A stretch of DNA of 64,000 nt from Erinaceus europaeus (GCF_950295315.1 NC_080179.1:71918615-71982614), one strand, 5' to 3'; positions 1 to 10,393 are shown, numbered from the stretch's first letter. Translations and numbers: made by a program. The notes: generated by a model from the sequence alone, not told the origin.

Positions 1-215
1 TGAAAACACAAAGCAGAACTTGGACTGGAGTTGGTGTATTGCACCAAAGTAAAAGATGCTGGGATGTGGGGGAGGGCTTAGGTCCTGAAACATGATGGCA
101 GAGGACCTAATGGGGGTTGAATTGTTATGTGTAAAACTGAAATGTTACACATGTACAAACTATTGTATTTTACTATTTACTGTAAGCCATTAATCCCCAA
201 TAAGAAGTTAAAAGT
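1..215 (+). mobile_element. LINE-1 3' end (hedgehog-type), 5' truncated by window edge
   Basis: This is the terminal part of a LINE-1 3' UTR. It contains the phrase GCACCAAAGTAAAAGATG, a G-rich stretch, ACAAACTATTGTATTT and a terminal CCCCAATAAGAAGTT followed by an A-rich end. The same terminal string recurs at 26690-26903 and, reverse-complemented, at 13905-14050 and 53555-53760, which is how it was recognised. It has no coding capacity. Confidence 0.8.
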
Positions 216-239
216 ATATTTCATGTGATAAGAACTTCC

Positions 240-365
240 TTCTTTCTTTGTTTTGCCTTCAGGGTTATTGCTGGGTTTCAGTGCCAGTACTACAAATCCA
301 CTCCTCTGGTGGCCATTTTTCCCATTTTATTGGATAGAACAGATAGAAATTGAGAGAGGAGGGGA
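240..365 (-). mobile_element. SINE fragment (tail half)
   Basis: Reverse-strand SINE tail region. It has a T-rich start, the phrase CAGGGTTATTGCTGGG, a GGTGGCCATTTTT core, then a purine-rich AGAGAGGAGGGGA stretch. The tRNA-like head is absent, so this is a fragment. Confidence 0.6.
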
Positions 366-375
366 ATATATTATA

Positions 376-700
376 GGGAAATATAAATTAAAACAACCAT
401 GAGATACCACCTCACACTTGTGAGTATGTCGTAACTGAGATGATCAAAGTGGGAAGAAGGAGGAAGATAAGACTTGAAGAGATGGAGATTCACACATTGG
501 TGGTGGGTGTAGTGTGGGAAGGCACAGTTTGGAGAGATGAGAAAAATACACAGTATTTTCCTCAAAACAAAAATTTCTGACAAAATCTCTCTTTGGTGAT
601 AGCCACATGTCATAATAAATTAAGATACTGGCAACATTACACACTACACACACAGTGAAAAACTGAAAAGACAAATCAGTGGAGTATCTTGATATAAACT
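376..700 (+). mobile_element. Old LINE-1 ORF2 3' fragment
   Basis: It begins with the classic LINE-1 string AATATAAATTAAAACAACCA followed by GAGATACCACCTCACAC, which encodes part of the ORF2 C-terminal region. The reading frame is broken. It decays into non-recognisable sequence after about 680. Confidence 0.7.
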
Positions 701-864
701 ATAATTTTCTAAAAGATATATTTCAGTGATAAAGTATGCTTTTAAGAAGTAGCATAATCACATTGGATAGTATTCAGAATTAGACTAGTACTTACAAACT
801 ATGGGTTTAAATATTGTTTGTTAATTGAAATGGGCCACCCAAAATATGTTCTATATTTCTGCTT

Positions 865-1015
865 CTTTTTGTATTTTACTTACTTTAGAGATACGGAGAG
901 AAAGACCAGAGCACTGCTCAGCTGTGGCTTATGGTGGTGCTGGGGACTGAATTTGGGACATAGTGTCCTCAGGCATCAAAGTCTTTTGCATAAAGATTAT
1001 GCTAAGTCCCAAGCC
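865..1015 (-). mobile_element. SINE, reverse orientation
   Basis: tRNA-derived SINE. On the reverse strand a head with the sense GCATAATC...TTTGCATAA is followed by the CACCATAAGCCACAGCTGAG-like body seen again at 23611, 29713 and 51005. The tail lies at the left end. It is degenerate. Confidence 0.65.
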
Positions 1016-2564
1016 TTTGTGTTTCTCTTCTAATTGACATAAGGGTAAGTTGGGAAGATTACTTGTCAAAGAGCAGTATAGAAATGAAAATCATCATGTA
1101 TTTTACCTGGATTCTTCCAGAGAGCAACTGAGGCTTGTTAAGTATTTTACTGAACAGTAATGCCAGGTATAGGTTGAGAAGAAAAGAGAAGCAATACATG
1201 AATATGAGTTGATTGCTGCTAAAGAAGACTGAGTGTAAAAGGACAGATACCCCTCTTATAAGAGTGTTGCTTGACAACATTGTATAGTGGACAACGCTTC
1301 TTTATCTTCACCAAAACCTCACTTCTTCAAAAATTTAAGTCTTTTGATAAATATAGATAATGATAGTTTGCTTTATAATTCAACTCCTAGTATTATTCTC
1401 TCCCACCTGAATAAGGTGTAGGGGGGAAACTCACCAGCAGTTTGAATGCATTCCTTTAACTATACTTATACCATTTGTTATATAATACCTGTGCCATTTG
1501 TGACAGTAGCTATAGGCTATAGATATGTAAATATCATCAGCTTATTGAATATCAGCAATAAATACTCAGGGGTTGAAGATAAGGTCATACCTAAGAAATC
1601 TTGAGCATTTTAAGTTCTTCTAATTTTTGCTGTGTGATTTGAAGGTGGAGCTATATAGATATTAAGATGGGAAGACAGTTAAAACTTTTGGTATTGGTAA
1701 ACAGTATTGGTAACAGTATTGGTAAACAGTTAAAACTTATAATTTTGAACATTTATCTCATTAGAAAAAAAATCTGATATTTGCACAGTGGTCGAATCAA
1801 CTTTCTAGTTTCTGTTTAGGGTTTTGGGCAATTGATATACCATAGATATACTAGAGGCTTTATCCAGTATTTTTTTGAATTGAATAAAAAAGTAATAACA
1901 TAGATTCAACCTGTATATTAGATATTTAATAGGTAAATGAGGGCTTTATCAAACATCTTTCTTTGAAGGCATATAACTGAGATCAATTATTTACTAGCTT
2001 AAGGTGATTTAGTGATAAGACTTGACTGAAAGTAGGAAATGACCCATTTATTGTCCATAGCCTCTTGTAGTTCCATGGTTCTAAACAACACCACTAAACT
2101 GTAATATTCAATTATAGTCTAGAATTTATTGAATATTTCCCCTAAGGAATCTTAACAGTAACTATTCTACTGTCTTTGCTAAATTTAATATATGTGTGAT
2201 GTGAAGGCTTTAAAAAAGTGCTTTTTATACTATGGTTTGTTCAGCTTTCTCCCACAATGACATTTCTGGGAACCTTTCCAATCTTTTATTCCTCTTAAAA
2301 TAGACTGAAACCTTATGTTCTGTCTTGGAAAGCACTACATTTATCTGCTACTTCTGAGCTATGCATTTTCAGTGTTGCTGAAAGGCAGTGCTTTAAAAAA
2401 ACACAGAGTTGTTTTCTAAGGATTTATCTGGCTTGGATTCCATATAAGCTTATAAGTTTGTGCTTATGTTAGTGGAATGTTCTTCATTGGTGTATGTAAA
2501 GAAATGTGACTTTTTATAGGAACAACAAAAAGGATTAGGGAAGATAAAGTTAGTAAATATTTTT
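1016..2564. other. Unique AT-rich DNA, no gene seen
   Basis: No long open frame, no splice-bounded exon candidate and no young repeat was recognised. One short tandem repeat lies at 1675-1738. The start of a LINE-1 ORF2 fragment follows at about 2565. Confidence 0.5.
1675..1738. repeat. Short imperfect minisatellite
   Basis: About three copies of a 13-14-bp unit of the type TATTGGTAAACAG are bracketed on both sides by ACAGTTAAAACTT. This looks like a local replication-slippage product. Confidence 0.75.
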
Positions 2565-3600
2565 GAGGAGAATCAGTTCCATTCACTATAGTGGCAACAA
2601 CAATCAAATATATAGGAATAAACCTAACATAATAAAAACTTATATACTGAAAATTATGAGTCACTATTCAAGAAAATTGAAAAAGATACAAAGAAGTGGA
2701 GAGGCATCTCATGTTCATGGATTGTGAGAAATAACATCATCAAAGTGACTATTCTATCCAGAGTCATTTACAGATTTAATACAATCCCATCAATGTCCCA
2801 TCATTTTTAAAAGAGAATAGAAAAAAAGCTACAGTTTATTTGGAAGCAGTAAGTCCCTAGAATTGCCAAAGTGGCCTTGAGAAAAAAAGAACAGAACTGG
2901 AGGCAACACACTCCCAGATCTCAAACTATATTATAGGGCCATTGTAATAAAAACTTTCTGGTACTGGAGCAAAAATAGACAATTGACCAGTGGAATAAAA
3001 TTGAGGGCCCAGAATTAAGCCTTTATAACTATGGACATCTAATTTTTTACATGGAGACCCAAATTATTAAATGGAAAAATACAATCTCTTCAACAAATAG
3101 TGTTGGGATAATTGGATTGAAGCATGCAGAAGAATGAAAATGAACCACTACATTTCACCACACACAAATATAAATGCCAAGCAGATCAAGGACTTGGATA
3201 TTAGACCTGAAACTATCAAATACTTAAAGGAAAAAATTGGCAGAACTCTTTTCCATCTAAGTTTTAGAGTCATCTTCAGTGATACAAGTTCAATTGCAAG
3301 AAAGACAACAACAGCAACAACAACAAACCAATGGGACTACATCAAATTGGAAAGCTACTATACAGCAAAAGAAATCACCACCCAAACAAAGAGATTTCTT
3401 ACAGAATGGGGAAGATCTTTGCATGCTATATATCACACAAAAGCTTAGTAACCAAAATAAAAAAAAGTTCACCAAACTCAGCAACAAAAATCAATGACCC
3501 CATTCAAAAATGGGGAAGTCAGGCTCTGTTTCCCTTATCAGAAAGAAGAGGAAAAAAGGAAGTATACCTGGAAGTAGTAATAGGTGTAGGTGAGATTTAA
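2565..3600 (+). mobile_element. LINE-1 ORF2 C-terminal half (inactive)
   Basis: Translation in shifting + frames gives LINE-1 ORF2 hallmarks in order: a region with WRGIS-type text after the RT, RFNTIP-type residues, then from 3134 to 3448 an open 104-codon stretch with KDLDIRPETIKYL and WDYIKLESYYTAKE. These match the carboxy-terminal domain of mammalian ORF2p. Frames are broken several times, so the copy is dead. It ends near a CA microsatellite. Confidence 0.9.
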
Positions 3601-3625
3601 GAAGTAATAACATAGAAAAACTGGG

Positions 3626-3628
<3 letters not shown>

Positions 3629-3670
<42 letters not shown>
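3629..3670. repeat. (CA)n microsatellite
   Basis: About 20 uninterrupted CA units are followed by a short TATATATG run. It lies just downstream of the LINE-1 ORF2 fragment and probably grew from its A-rich region. Confidence 0.95.
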
Positions 3671-3677
<7 letters not shown>

Positions 3678-3813
3678 GTAAATATATATGTAGATGGAGA
3701 TTGATAGTCACAAATATAAAGTCAATTTATATCTGTAAACATAGGAGAACTACTGAAGTTCCCAATGAAGGGGATGGGGATACAGAGCTCTGGTGGTGGT
3801 CACATCATGGAGT
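3671..3813 (+). mobile_element. Probable LINE-1 3' UTR remnant
   Basis: The text GAGCTCTGGTGGTGGTCACA resembles the sense of the LINE-1 3'-terminal phrase (tctggtggtgggaattgtg) found reverse-complemented at 8630, 15470 and 56840. The remnant continues at 4125-4180 beyond the SINE. Assignment is tentative. Confidence 0.4.
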
Positions 3814-3830
3814 TATATACCTATTATCTT

Positions 3831-4107
3831 TTCATTTTTATATTTATTTTCTCTTTTGTTGCCTTTGTTTTTTTAATTGTTGTTGTAGTTATTGTTGTCG
3901 TCATTGTTAGATAGGACAGAGAGAAATGGAGAGAGGAGGGGAAGACAGAGAGGGGGAGAGAAAGACAGGCACCTGCAGACCTCCTTCACCGCCTGTGAAG
4001 CAACTCCCCTGCTGGTGGGGAGCCCGGGATTCGGACCAGGATCCTTGCACTGGCCCTTGCACTTCACGCCATGTACACTTAACCTGCTGTGCTACCGCCT
4101 GACTCCC
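3831..4107 (-). mobile_element. Full-length tRNA-derived SINE (long type)
   Basis: Read on the - strand: a tRNA-like head with B-box sense GGTCCGAATCCCGGGCT, a CT-rich body (CTCTCTGTCTTCCCCTCCTC), a CAACAACAA-type segment and an A/T-rich tail. It is flanked by imperfect 17-bp target duplications, TATATACCTATTATCTT at 3814-3830 and TATATACCTACGATCTT at 4108-4124, so it is a bona fide LINE-1-mobilised insertion. Confidence 0.93.
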
Positions 4108-4204
4108 TATATACCTACGATCTTATAATTCTTTAAATCCGTCCTCCAGCACCTTGTAACACAATGTACAAAGCTTGAGGATTAGATGACTGGGGGAAAG
4201 CATC

Positions 4205-4317
4205 TTGAGGCAGAGGTGGCTGGAATCCTGAGCTGTACCAGCAGCTGGGGAAAAGCAGATGAAGCCACTTTGAAGTGTGGGTGAGTTGTGGGTAGCTGTA
4301 TGGGTGTTGGGGTCACA
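4205..4317 (-). mobile_element. Partial 3' LTR of the 4.2-7.1 kb ERV
   Basis: The block GGAATCCTGAGCTGTACCAG through GGTAGCTGTATGGG repeats the block at 7046-7132 in the same orientation. Its position, directly downstream of a polypurine tract on the - strand, fits a 3' LTR U3. The match is lost to the left of about 4205, so the rest of this LTR has been deleted. Confidence 0.65.
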
Positions 4318-4318
4318 A

Positions 4319-4335
4319 AAATTCCCCTCTTCTGA
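4319..4335 (-). other. ERV polypurine tract
   Basis: On the - strand the sequence reads AGAAGAGGGGAA then T-rich just before the LTR block. Retroviruses prime plus-strand DNA synthesis at such a tract immediately 5' of the 3' LTR. Confidence 0.55.
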
Positions 4336-5924
4336 TTATAGAAATCAGTATGAGCACAGGAGCATAGGAGAAATAAGCAAATTTGTATGAGCATAGGAGA
4401 AATAAGCAAATCTTCAGTGATTGTAGGGTTACCCCTGCAAGCTCTGCCTTCACCCCCACTCAGAGTGCAGGTACAATGACTATGCATCAGATAAGGCCTT
4501 GTTAGCCTGAAGACCTGTGGTCTAATATCTGTGTCTAACCCAGAGATGGTCCATCACTCAGGGAAGCTCAGAACAGAGACTTACAGAGGTGTCCCCAAGT
4601 TCAAGTGGCTCCTGGGTGGCAATCATGACATATCTAGGGTTTTGGAGTGCTGCAATCCATGCTTCAGCTCATGTTCTTCTGAGGAGTTTGCAGATGATAG
4701 GGGTTTAACTGCTCAGCATGGGTCCAAACAGGACCTGTAAATGAGAAAGTAGAACAAACACACCCTATGCTTTAAGTTAGTAATTTTATTGATTTCAATC
4801 ACAAAGGCTAGACAAATCGTGAGGCATCTGCTAGAGAAGGAATAGCTCTGTGGAGAAAAGTAACACCTAGCAGCTATCTGATTAGAATTATGCAGTACAA
4901 AATTTAAAATATATATAGCTTTCTGTATTCTTCTGTTCATGACTGAGAAATAGCCCTTTAAGGGTACATATGGTGTTCCACAATTATTTATCTAATGGGG
5001 TAGTAATGCATGTGAAATGCATGCTTAGAAGAAATAAGCCATAATCTAGAAATGTATTTAGGGTCGTAGTCAGTCTAATAAGGAATACTTCAGCAGAAAA
5101 GGCAGAGAAAGTGTTCACAAACATGGGTTACTTTCTGTGTAACAGGTGACATATATAAAGCCTGTAACAGTGTCCACAGAGATAGGAATAAATTTCAACT
5201 TAGCAAACTGAGGGATGTGTGAAACATCCATTCTTCAGCATCAACATTAAAAAGTACACTGAGAAAAACATTCATTAAGGGGGGAGGGGTCATTCCAGTC
5301 TAGGCATATAGGAACAATGGCTCATGCTATACCAGAGAAATATCCAATCACTTAACTAGAGCTTAGCACTTCAGTAAAAGAAGGACTGGGAATTAATAGC
5401 TGGTTAGTATGCACCATCATCTTAGGAAGATCACAGATGGTCTTGTATATAGGGTATAGGGATTATACTATGTAACTCAGGCACCAAAGGGCAAGTGAGA
5501 AATTTTAATTTGTCCTGCATAGTCAATACCAATAATTCTAAAATGTGCTTGAATACTAGAGAGGTTAACTAGAGCACAGTAGCAAAACATCAGTAAAATC
5601 TATGGGGAGAGGACACCAAACACTGGTGGATACAGTTTTTATTCTTTCACTTTTGGTTAAAAGACACAAATGTGTATAAGAGCATACCACAATCAACAAT
5701 GGCTTTAGGATAAACTAGAGTCAATACATACATACATACCTCATATTCAGATAAATGACTTCCCTATAGGGAGACTAGAAGGTTAAAGACATAAGTGACA
5801 CAGTGATGCAATCCATTAAATAAGAGTCATGCCTGTAGTCAGTAGCTATCTTTCAGAGCATCCTATAGTCCTCATTGCTATGTGGGCTGGAGGGCCAAGA
5901 CCCTACATTTGGTCTTCTGGCAGA
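4336..5924 (-). mobile_element. ERV internal sequence, mostly unrecognisable
   Basis: No open frame survives. A short - strand stretch near 5490-5550 reads IIGIDYAGQIKI, reminiscent of a retroviral dUTPase/protease-side motif, but this is weak. A 28-bp local duplication (TATGAGCA...AATAAGCAAAT) sits at 4349-4412. The segment is assigned to the ERV mainly by its position between gag and the polypurine tract. Confidence 0.35.
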
Positions 5925-6476
5925 GAATTGTCTCTTGCATAAGACCTGGATGGAAGTATATTGCCCAGTGAAAGCCTCTTTTACAGAGTGGGCATTTGGT
6001 TAAGTGAGGTTTTGAATTTCTGTCATCTCCAGATACCTTATAATCAAACTATTTGAGATTCATTTCACAATTCTTTTGTAAATGGCCCTCATTATTAAAC
6101 TTAAAACAAACTTTGTTTTGCATGGGCTATACTGAGCCTGCCACATGAGTGGCCTGATTAAATGCATCCATAACATGTGCTTTATGGGTTTGAGTCTATA
6201 CCTTAGTACATGCTTTTATCATCTGAGCAATACTTAAATCTAGACCCTTATGAGGCCCAAGAATTCCTTTACAATCTTTCTTTGCATTGTCATAGGCTAG
6301 TCACTTAATTAGAATTTTGGCTGCTTCTTCATTGTCTACTTGTCTACTGATAGCTTCTTATAACCTGTCCACAAATTCTCTGTAGAGTTCTGTGGCTTTC
6401 TGAATAACAGAGCTGAAAGACTGTACATGAGTTCCAGGTAACTTGTCACTTATTTTGACTGCTGATTGCACAGCAG
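5925..6476 (-). pseudogene. ERV gag remnant: capsid C-terminus and nucleocapsid
   Basis: The - strand frame starting near 6470 gives a recognisable betaretroviral capsid C-terminal region: a major-homology-type FVDRL segment, then EEAAKILIK and LAYDNAKKDC, with in-frame stops. Two CCHC zinc knuckles follow. The first (6108-6067) has its second Cys changed to Phe, and the second (5994-5953) has its last Cys changed to Phe. Matrix and the N-terminal capsid are absent: the gag text starts immediately after the tRNA-like block. Gag packages RNA in retroviruses; this copy cannot. Confidence 0.75.
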
Positions 6477-6479
6477 GGT

Positions 6480-6552
6480 GCCTAGCTAACTCAGCGGTAG
6501 AGCATAAGATTTAATCTCAGGGTCATGGGTTCATGCCTCACATTGGGCACCA
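6480..6552 (+). pseudogene. Near full-length tRNA-Lys(CUU)-like sequence with CCA at the ERV primer site
   Basis: The + strand reads as a whole tRNA-Lys including the 3' CCA. From nucleotide 1 (G at 6480) it has acceptor GCCTAGC, D-arm ending GGTAGAGC, anticodon stem around TTTAA (loop two bases short), T-arm ATGGG/TTCATGC/CTCAC and ATTGGGCACCA. It is 73 nt rather than 76. Most differences from the mammalian tRNA are C-to-T or G-to-A. Its CCA end lies three bases from the LTR, and its 5' end lies against gag. An ERV primer site normally holds only about 18 nt of the tRNA, so the remaining 55 nt are abnormal. It is not a plausible functional tRNA gene. Confidence 0.85.
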
Positions 6553-7133
6553 TTTGGTGAAACTTCACTAAAAATGGGATTGTGGGAGATGTGGCATGTA
6601 AAAGGATTCACAGTGGGGAGCTGGGAATGGGTTTAAACAATATGAGGTTTATTAAGGTGAGACAGATAAAAGGCAAAATATCGTTAAGAGTTAAGCAATT
6701 ATCGTTAAGAGTACGCTAGGACCAAAAATTCTGAATATAGTTATCAAAAGTTTAGTCCCATAAGATAAACAATTATCAGCTGTGGTAAAGGTTGCTCATG
6801 GCTATAGAGGGGTCTAAAAGTTTACCAGCTAGCGGAGTCACACATGTTCAGTTCCCAGGAGAAGTGGCCATGGTGGATACCTGGAGCACCTCCACTGAGA
6901 TGCTTCTGACCAGGAGAAGCAGCAGCAGTCAAAAGAGAGTGACCTGATTCAAGTCCCTGCCTTTTATACATTCCCTTGTCTGTCATGCCTCCTCTCAGGC
7001 TGATGTCATTAATATGCTAATAGTCCCAAACTCTTGTTGGTGACTGGAATCCTGAGCTATACCAGCAGCTGGGGAAAAGCAGAGGGAGCCATTCTGAAGT
7101 GTGGGTGAGTTGTGGGCAGCTATACGGGGATAC
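6553..7133 (-). mobile_element. 5' LTR of the 4.2-7.1 kb ERV
   Basis: On the - strand it has a TATA box (TGTATAAAAG, 6970-6961), a polyadenylation signal AATAAA (6653-6648) about 310 bp downstream, and an end GTTTCACC adjacent to the primer site. This U3-R-U5 order and the shared U3 block with 4205-4317 define it as an LTR of about 580 bp. The exact outer boundary near 7133 is uncertain. Confidence 0.7.
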
Positions 7134-7440
7134 CCAAGACTGTGGCACAAGGCAGTCAGAGGCCAGAGTATCGTTTGAAAGAGGCAGACACTGCTGGATC
7201 CCAAGGCATGAAAAATAGTACCTACACCACCTGTATCAGTTTGAGAACTGGAAAGGCAGCTGTGGGAATAAGGGAGGTTAGGGAAAGAGGGGACTTGGGG
7301 TCCTTGACGGAGGGGTAGATAAGAGTATTACAGACATCTGTTACACAGAACTGAGAACCATATATATACATCATCTATAAACAAATGTGCTGTAGTTCAT
7401 TAACCCCCAGTAAAAAATACTAAGAAAAATTAGAGGCTTG
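7134..7440 (+). mobile_element. Possible LINE-1 3' end
   Basis: The segment terminates with AGTTCATTAACCCCCAGTAA and an A-rich tail at 7395-7440, resembling the CCATTAATCCCCCAATAAAG-type LINE-1 terminus at 190-210. The upstream part was not matched to another copy in the window. Confidence 0.45.
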
Positions 7441-7474
7441 AAATAGGAAAGAAAAAAACTTATTCAATTTTGTT

Positions 7475-7800
7475 TTTTTTTTTTTTCACAGCAGTTTTTA
7501 GCTTCATGGAAAAAAATAAGTAGAAAGTACAGAAAGTTCCCACATCCCCACACATACACCACCTCCTCCACCTTCAGCATCCCACACCAGTATCTCAGAA
7601 TGTCACATCTCTTATAACTGATGCACAATAGTGGCACATCATTGTCAGCCTAAGTCTGTTGTTAACACTAAGCTACATTCTTTGTGATGTGTGTTTTGTG
7701 AGTTTTGACAATGAATGATGATATGTCTCCATAATTAGAGAACCCTGTAGGATAGCTTTACTGTCCTATATGTCCTTTTCTGCTTCATTTCATTGGGACG
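7475..7800 (-). mobile_element. Ancient mammalian LINE-1 3' UTR
   Basis: Reverse-strand text with ATCTCAGAATGTCACATCTC, GTGGCACATCATTGTCAGCC and GAGTTTTGACAATGAATGAT follows the order of the 3' UTR of old mammalian (L1M-type) LINE-1s. It is bounded on the left by a T-run. Confidence 0.6.
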
Positions 7801-8541
7801 GGGTTAATAGTGTGCTGTACAGTTATTAACATATGAGCAGAATTTCTCACCTCCCCATTTTAGGCATCTACAAGAAACTCCTAATTTAGGTTAATTTTTA
7901 ACATCACACACCAGGATCCTAGTTTCTTTCTTTCTCCCTTTCCCTCTCAGAGTTTTTTGTTTTATGCTCCATCTCTTTATTCCTCTTTTTTCTTAACCAT
8001 TTTTTCAATCAACTTACCTTTTCAAATCTGTTATATAACTGGAATGATGCAGTACGAAACCTCTCCCAACTCTTTTAACTTAGTAATAGGTTACAAGGTA
8101 TCTCATTTCCTCCCAAATTAATATGAAGCTTTTACTCTATTAATATAGAAATCACTAATTAGAGACTATTATCTAATAGGAGCTTCCATAAAACTGTCAA
8201 TTATTAATTAATTGAATAAAAATTGGGCTTTATTTTCTTAGACACAGTGAAAAAAACCAGAAAAGAAATGTCTATAATGACTATTCTCTTTCCAATGCAG
8301 ACTCAATCCCCTCTAGCCACTGTTTCTCCCCTTTCAGGTCCAGCTCTCCTGCCCTCAGCTTTGCCCAGTTCAGCTCTGGCTCTGCACTCTTAATTCTGAT
8401 AGTATCTTTAGCAATTTTTTCCCTTTACACTTCTTCTCCTCTTTATTTTCCTATGTCTCCTTGTATATATGACCCAGATTCTAATGACACATTCCAAATG
8501 TTTCTCCTGTTCAGTAATTTGCCTTACATTCTTCTTTTTGG
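7801..8541. other. Unique DNA, nothing recognised
   Basis: Pyrimidine-rich and AT-rich sequence without a convincing exon or young repeat. It ends in the left target duplication of the next LINE-1 insertion. Confidence 0.4.
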
Positions 8542-8559
8542 AACAATTTAATTTTCTTT

Positions 8560-8959
8560 TTATTTTATTTTTTTTATTTAAGAAAGGATTAATTAACAAA
8601 GCCATAGGGTAGGAGGGGTACAACTCCACACAATTCCCACCACCCAATCTCCATATCCCACCCCCTCCCCTGATAGCTTTCCCATTCTCTATCCCTCTGG
8701 GAGCATGGACCCAGGGTCATTGAGGGTTGCAGAAGGTAGAAGGTCTGGCTTCTGTAATTGCTTCCCCGCTGAACATGGGCGTTGACTGGTCGGTCCATAC
8801 TCCCAGTCTGCCTCTCTCTTTCCCTAGTAGGGTGGGTCTCTGGGGAAGCTGAGCTCCAGGACACATTGGTGGGGTCTTCAGTCCAGGGAAGCCTGGCCAG
8901 CATCCTGATGGCATCTGGAACCTGGTGACTGAAAAGAGAATTAGCATACAAAGCCAAAC
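8560..8959 (-). mobile_element. 5'-truncated LINE-1 3' end with 18-bp target duplication
   Basis: On the - strand it ends in ATCCTTTCTTAAATAAAA and a poly(A)-like run. It is flanked by identical 18-bp duplications AACAATTTAATTTTCTTT at 8542-8559 and 8960-8977. The body carries the phrase GTTGACTGGTCGGTCCATAC shared almost exactly with 56745-57150. Low divergence implies a recent insertion. Confidence 0.9.
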
Positions 8960-9029
8960 AACAATTTAATTTTCTTTCACTGTTGTTTGGTACCAGGAAT
9001 TCTGGAAATAGAGTGTTTCTCTATCTAGT

Positions 9030-9300
9030 TATACACTTTATAATTTTTTTATTTTACTTTTTATATAAATTTTGCATTGAAGTGAAACATATCTAGATAC
9101 TGTATAGTATGTATAGCCATAATTATCTAGCTTGATAGAATTTTACAAAGTCAACATCCATTTACACTACAGTTATTATAGAACATCCATTTATACTACA
9201 CACAGATCAAGAAATAGTATGTCATCAGCATTTCAGAAGTTCTAAATTTTCTTCTCTAGCTTTATGCTTCTGTAGAGCTAATTACCACTAATCTAATAAT
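9030..9300 (-). mobile_element. Possible ancient LINE fragment
   Basis: Text such as GATAGAATTTTACAAAGTCA and CAGATCAAGAAATAGTATGT resembles old LINE-1 3' UTR sequence in mammals. Highly diverged, so weakly supported. Confidence 0.3.
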
Positions 9301-9424
9301 TTTAAGCATCACACACTTTAATTATTTAGAATAATGAAGTAATGGTAACAACATAGTAGTAATTCATAACATATGCATAATGAGACTAACCTAGAGGGTC
9401 TGAACATTTAATAAAGAATGATAT

Positions 9425-9717
9425 TTTTTAAATTATTTTTTATTTATAAGACTGACAAGACCACAGGATAAGAGAGGTACATTTCCACACATTGCCCACT
9501 CCCATATCCAATCCCCTCCTTTGATAGCTTCCCTATTCTTTATTCCTCTGGGAGTATGGACTCAGGATCATTGTGGGTTGCAGAAGGTAGAAGGTCTGTC
9601 TTCTGTAATTGCTTTCCCACTGAACATGGCCATTGGCAGGTCAATCCATATTCCCAGCCTCTCTCTTTCTTTCCCTAGTTGGGCAGGGATCTGGGGAGGT
9701 GGGGCCCCAGGTGACAC
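9425..9717 (-). mobile_element. LINE-1 3'-terminal copy, 5' truncated
   Basis: It shares the phrases GATAAGAGAGGTACATTTCC, CTCTGGGAGTATGGACTCAG and TCTGTAATTGCTTTCCCACT with the copies at 8560, 15396 and 33583. The A-tail (as T-run) is at the left. It is older than the 8560 copy, judged by more mismatches. Confidence 0.85.
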
Positions 9718-10282
9718 TTAAAGCTTCAAATTAGTAATCTGATTGAATTTTAACAGTGGTATCAAATTGTTAATACCTTTCTAATAATGACTTGTTTTTT
9801 GAAATATTAAATCTCCTGAAAGCTTAGACCAGGGAGAACAAAATCAACTGGTGGTGTTCCTTTATAAGATACAGTTATAAGTAAATATCCTAAAAGGACA
9901 CAAATTATGTCAAGGTCTTGTATGCTACAGAAAATCCTAAAAATTAGGTTTTCAAAGTTAATCCAATTGCCAAATGATTTGGTTATAGCTGTAACTATCT
10001 ATTGTTTTCTTAAACCCTAAGACAGCAGGAACATTCCCTTTTCTCTATAAAGTCCATATTTCTCCTAGTCCTGAAACCTCTAGGTGTCACTTTCATGCAT
10101 ACTTCTCCCAATTCATACCAACTGATACTTCACCTGCTGATCCCAGCCTAATCAGTGCAGCACCACCTTGGCATGTTTCACTTTGGACTGTGTCCAGAGA
10201 CGTCAGGCATGCCATGTGAACTCAACCAGCTTCATTAATCTGCTAAGACCTTTCCTAGCTCATAGGACTCCTTAAATTCATT
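9718..10282. other. Unique DNA, nothing recognised
   Basis: No repeat or exon candidate was seen between the LINE-1 copy and the pyrimidine tract that precedes the TCTA microsatellite. Confidence 0.4.
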
Positions 10283-10332
10283 TTGGGTGGTAATTCTTTT
10301 TCTTTCTTTTTTTTTTCTTTTCTTTTTCCATA

Positions 10333-10338
10333 TCTATC

Positions 10339-10393
<55 letters not shown>

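Larger units (their letters stand above)
4195..7133 (-). mobile_element. Degenerate class II (betaretrovirus-like) ERV
   Basis: Proviral order on the - strand, from high to low coordinate: 5' LTR (about 7133-6553), primer site of lysine-tRNA type, gag capsid/nucleocapsid remnants, unrecognised pol-side sequence, a polypurine tract (about 4319-4335) and the first part of the 3' LTR (about 4317-4205). The two LTR starts share an 85-bp block about 9% diverged (4208-4310 versus 7046-7130), so the insertion is old. All coding parts carry stops. The gag leader, matrix region and most of pol and env are missing. Confidence 0.75.

Noticed and set aside
6480..6552. A functional tRNA-Lys gene
   Set aside because: The anticodon loop is two bases short, the 3' CCA is encoded, many stem positions have changed, and it sits exactly at the ERV primer site.
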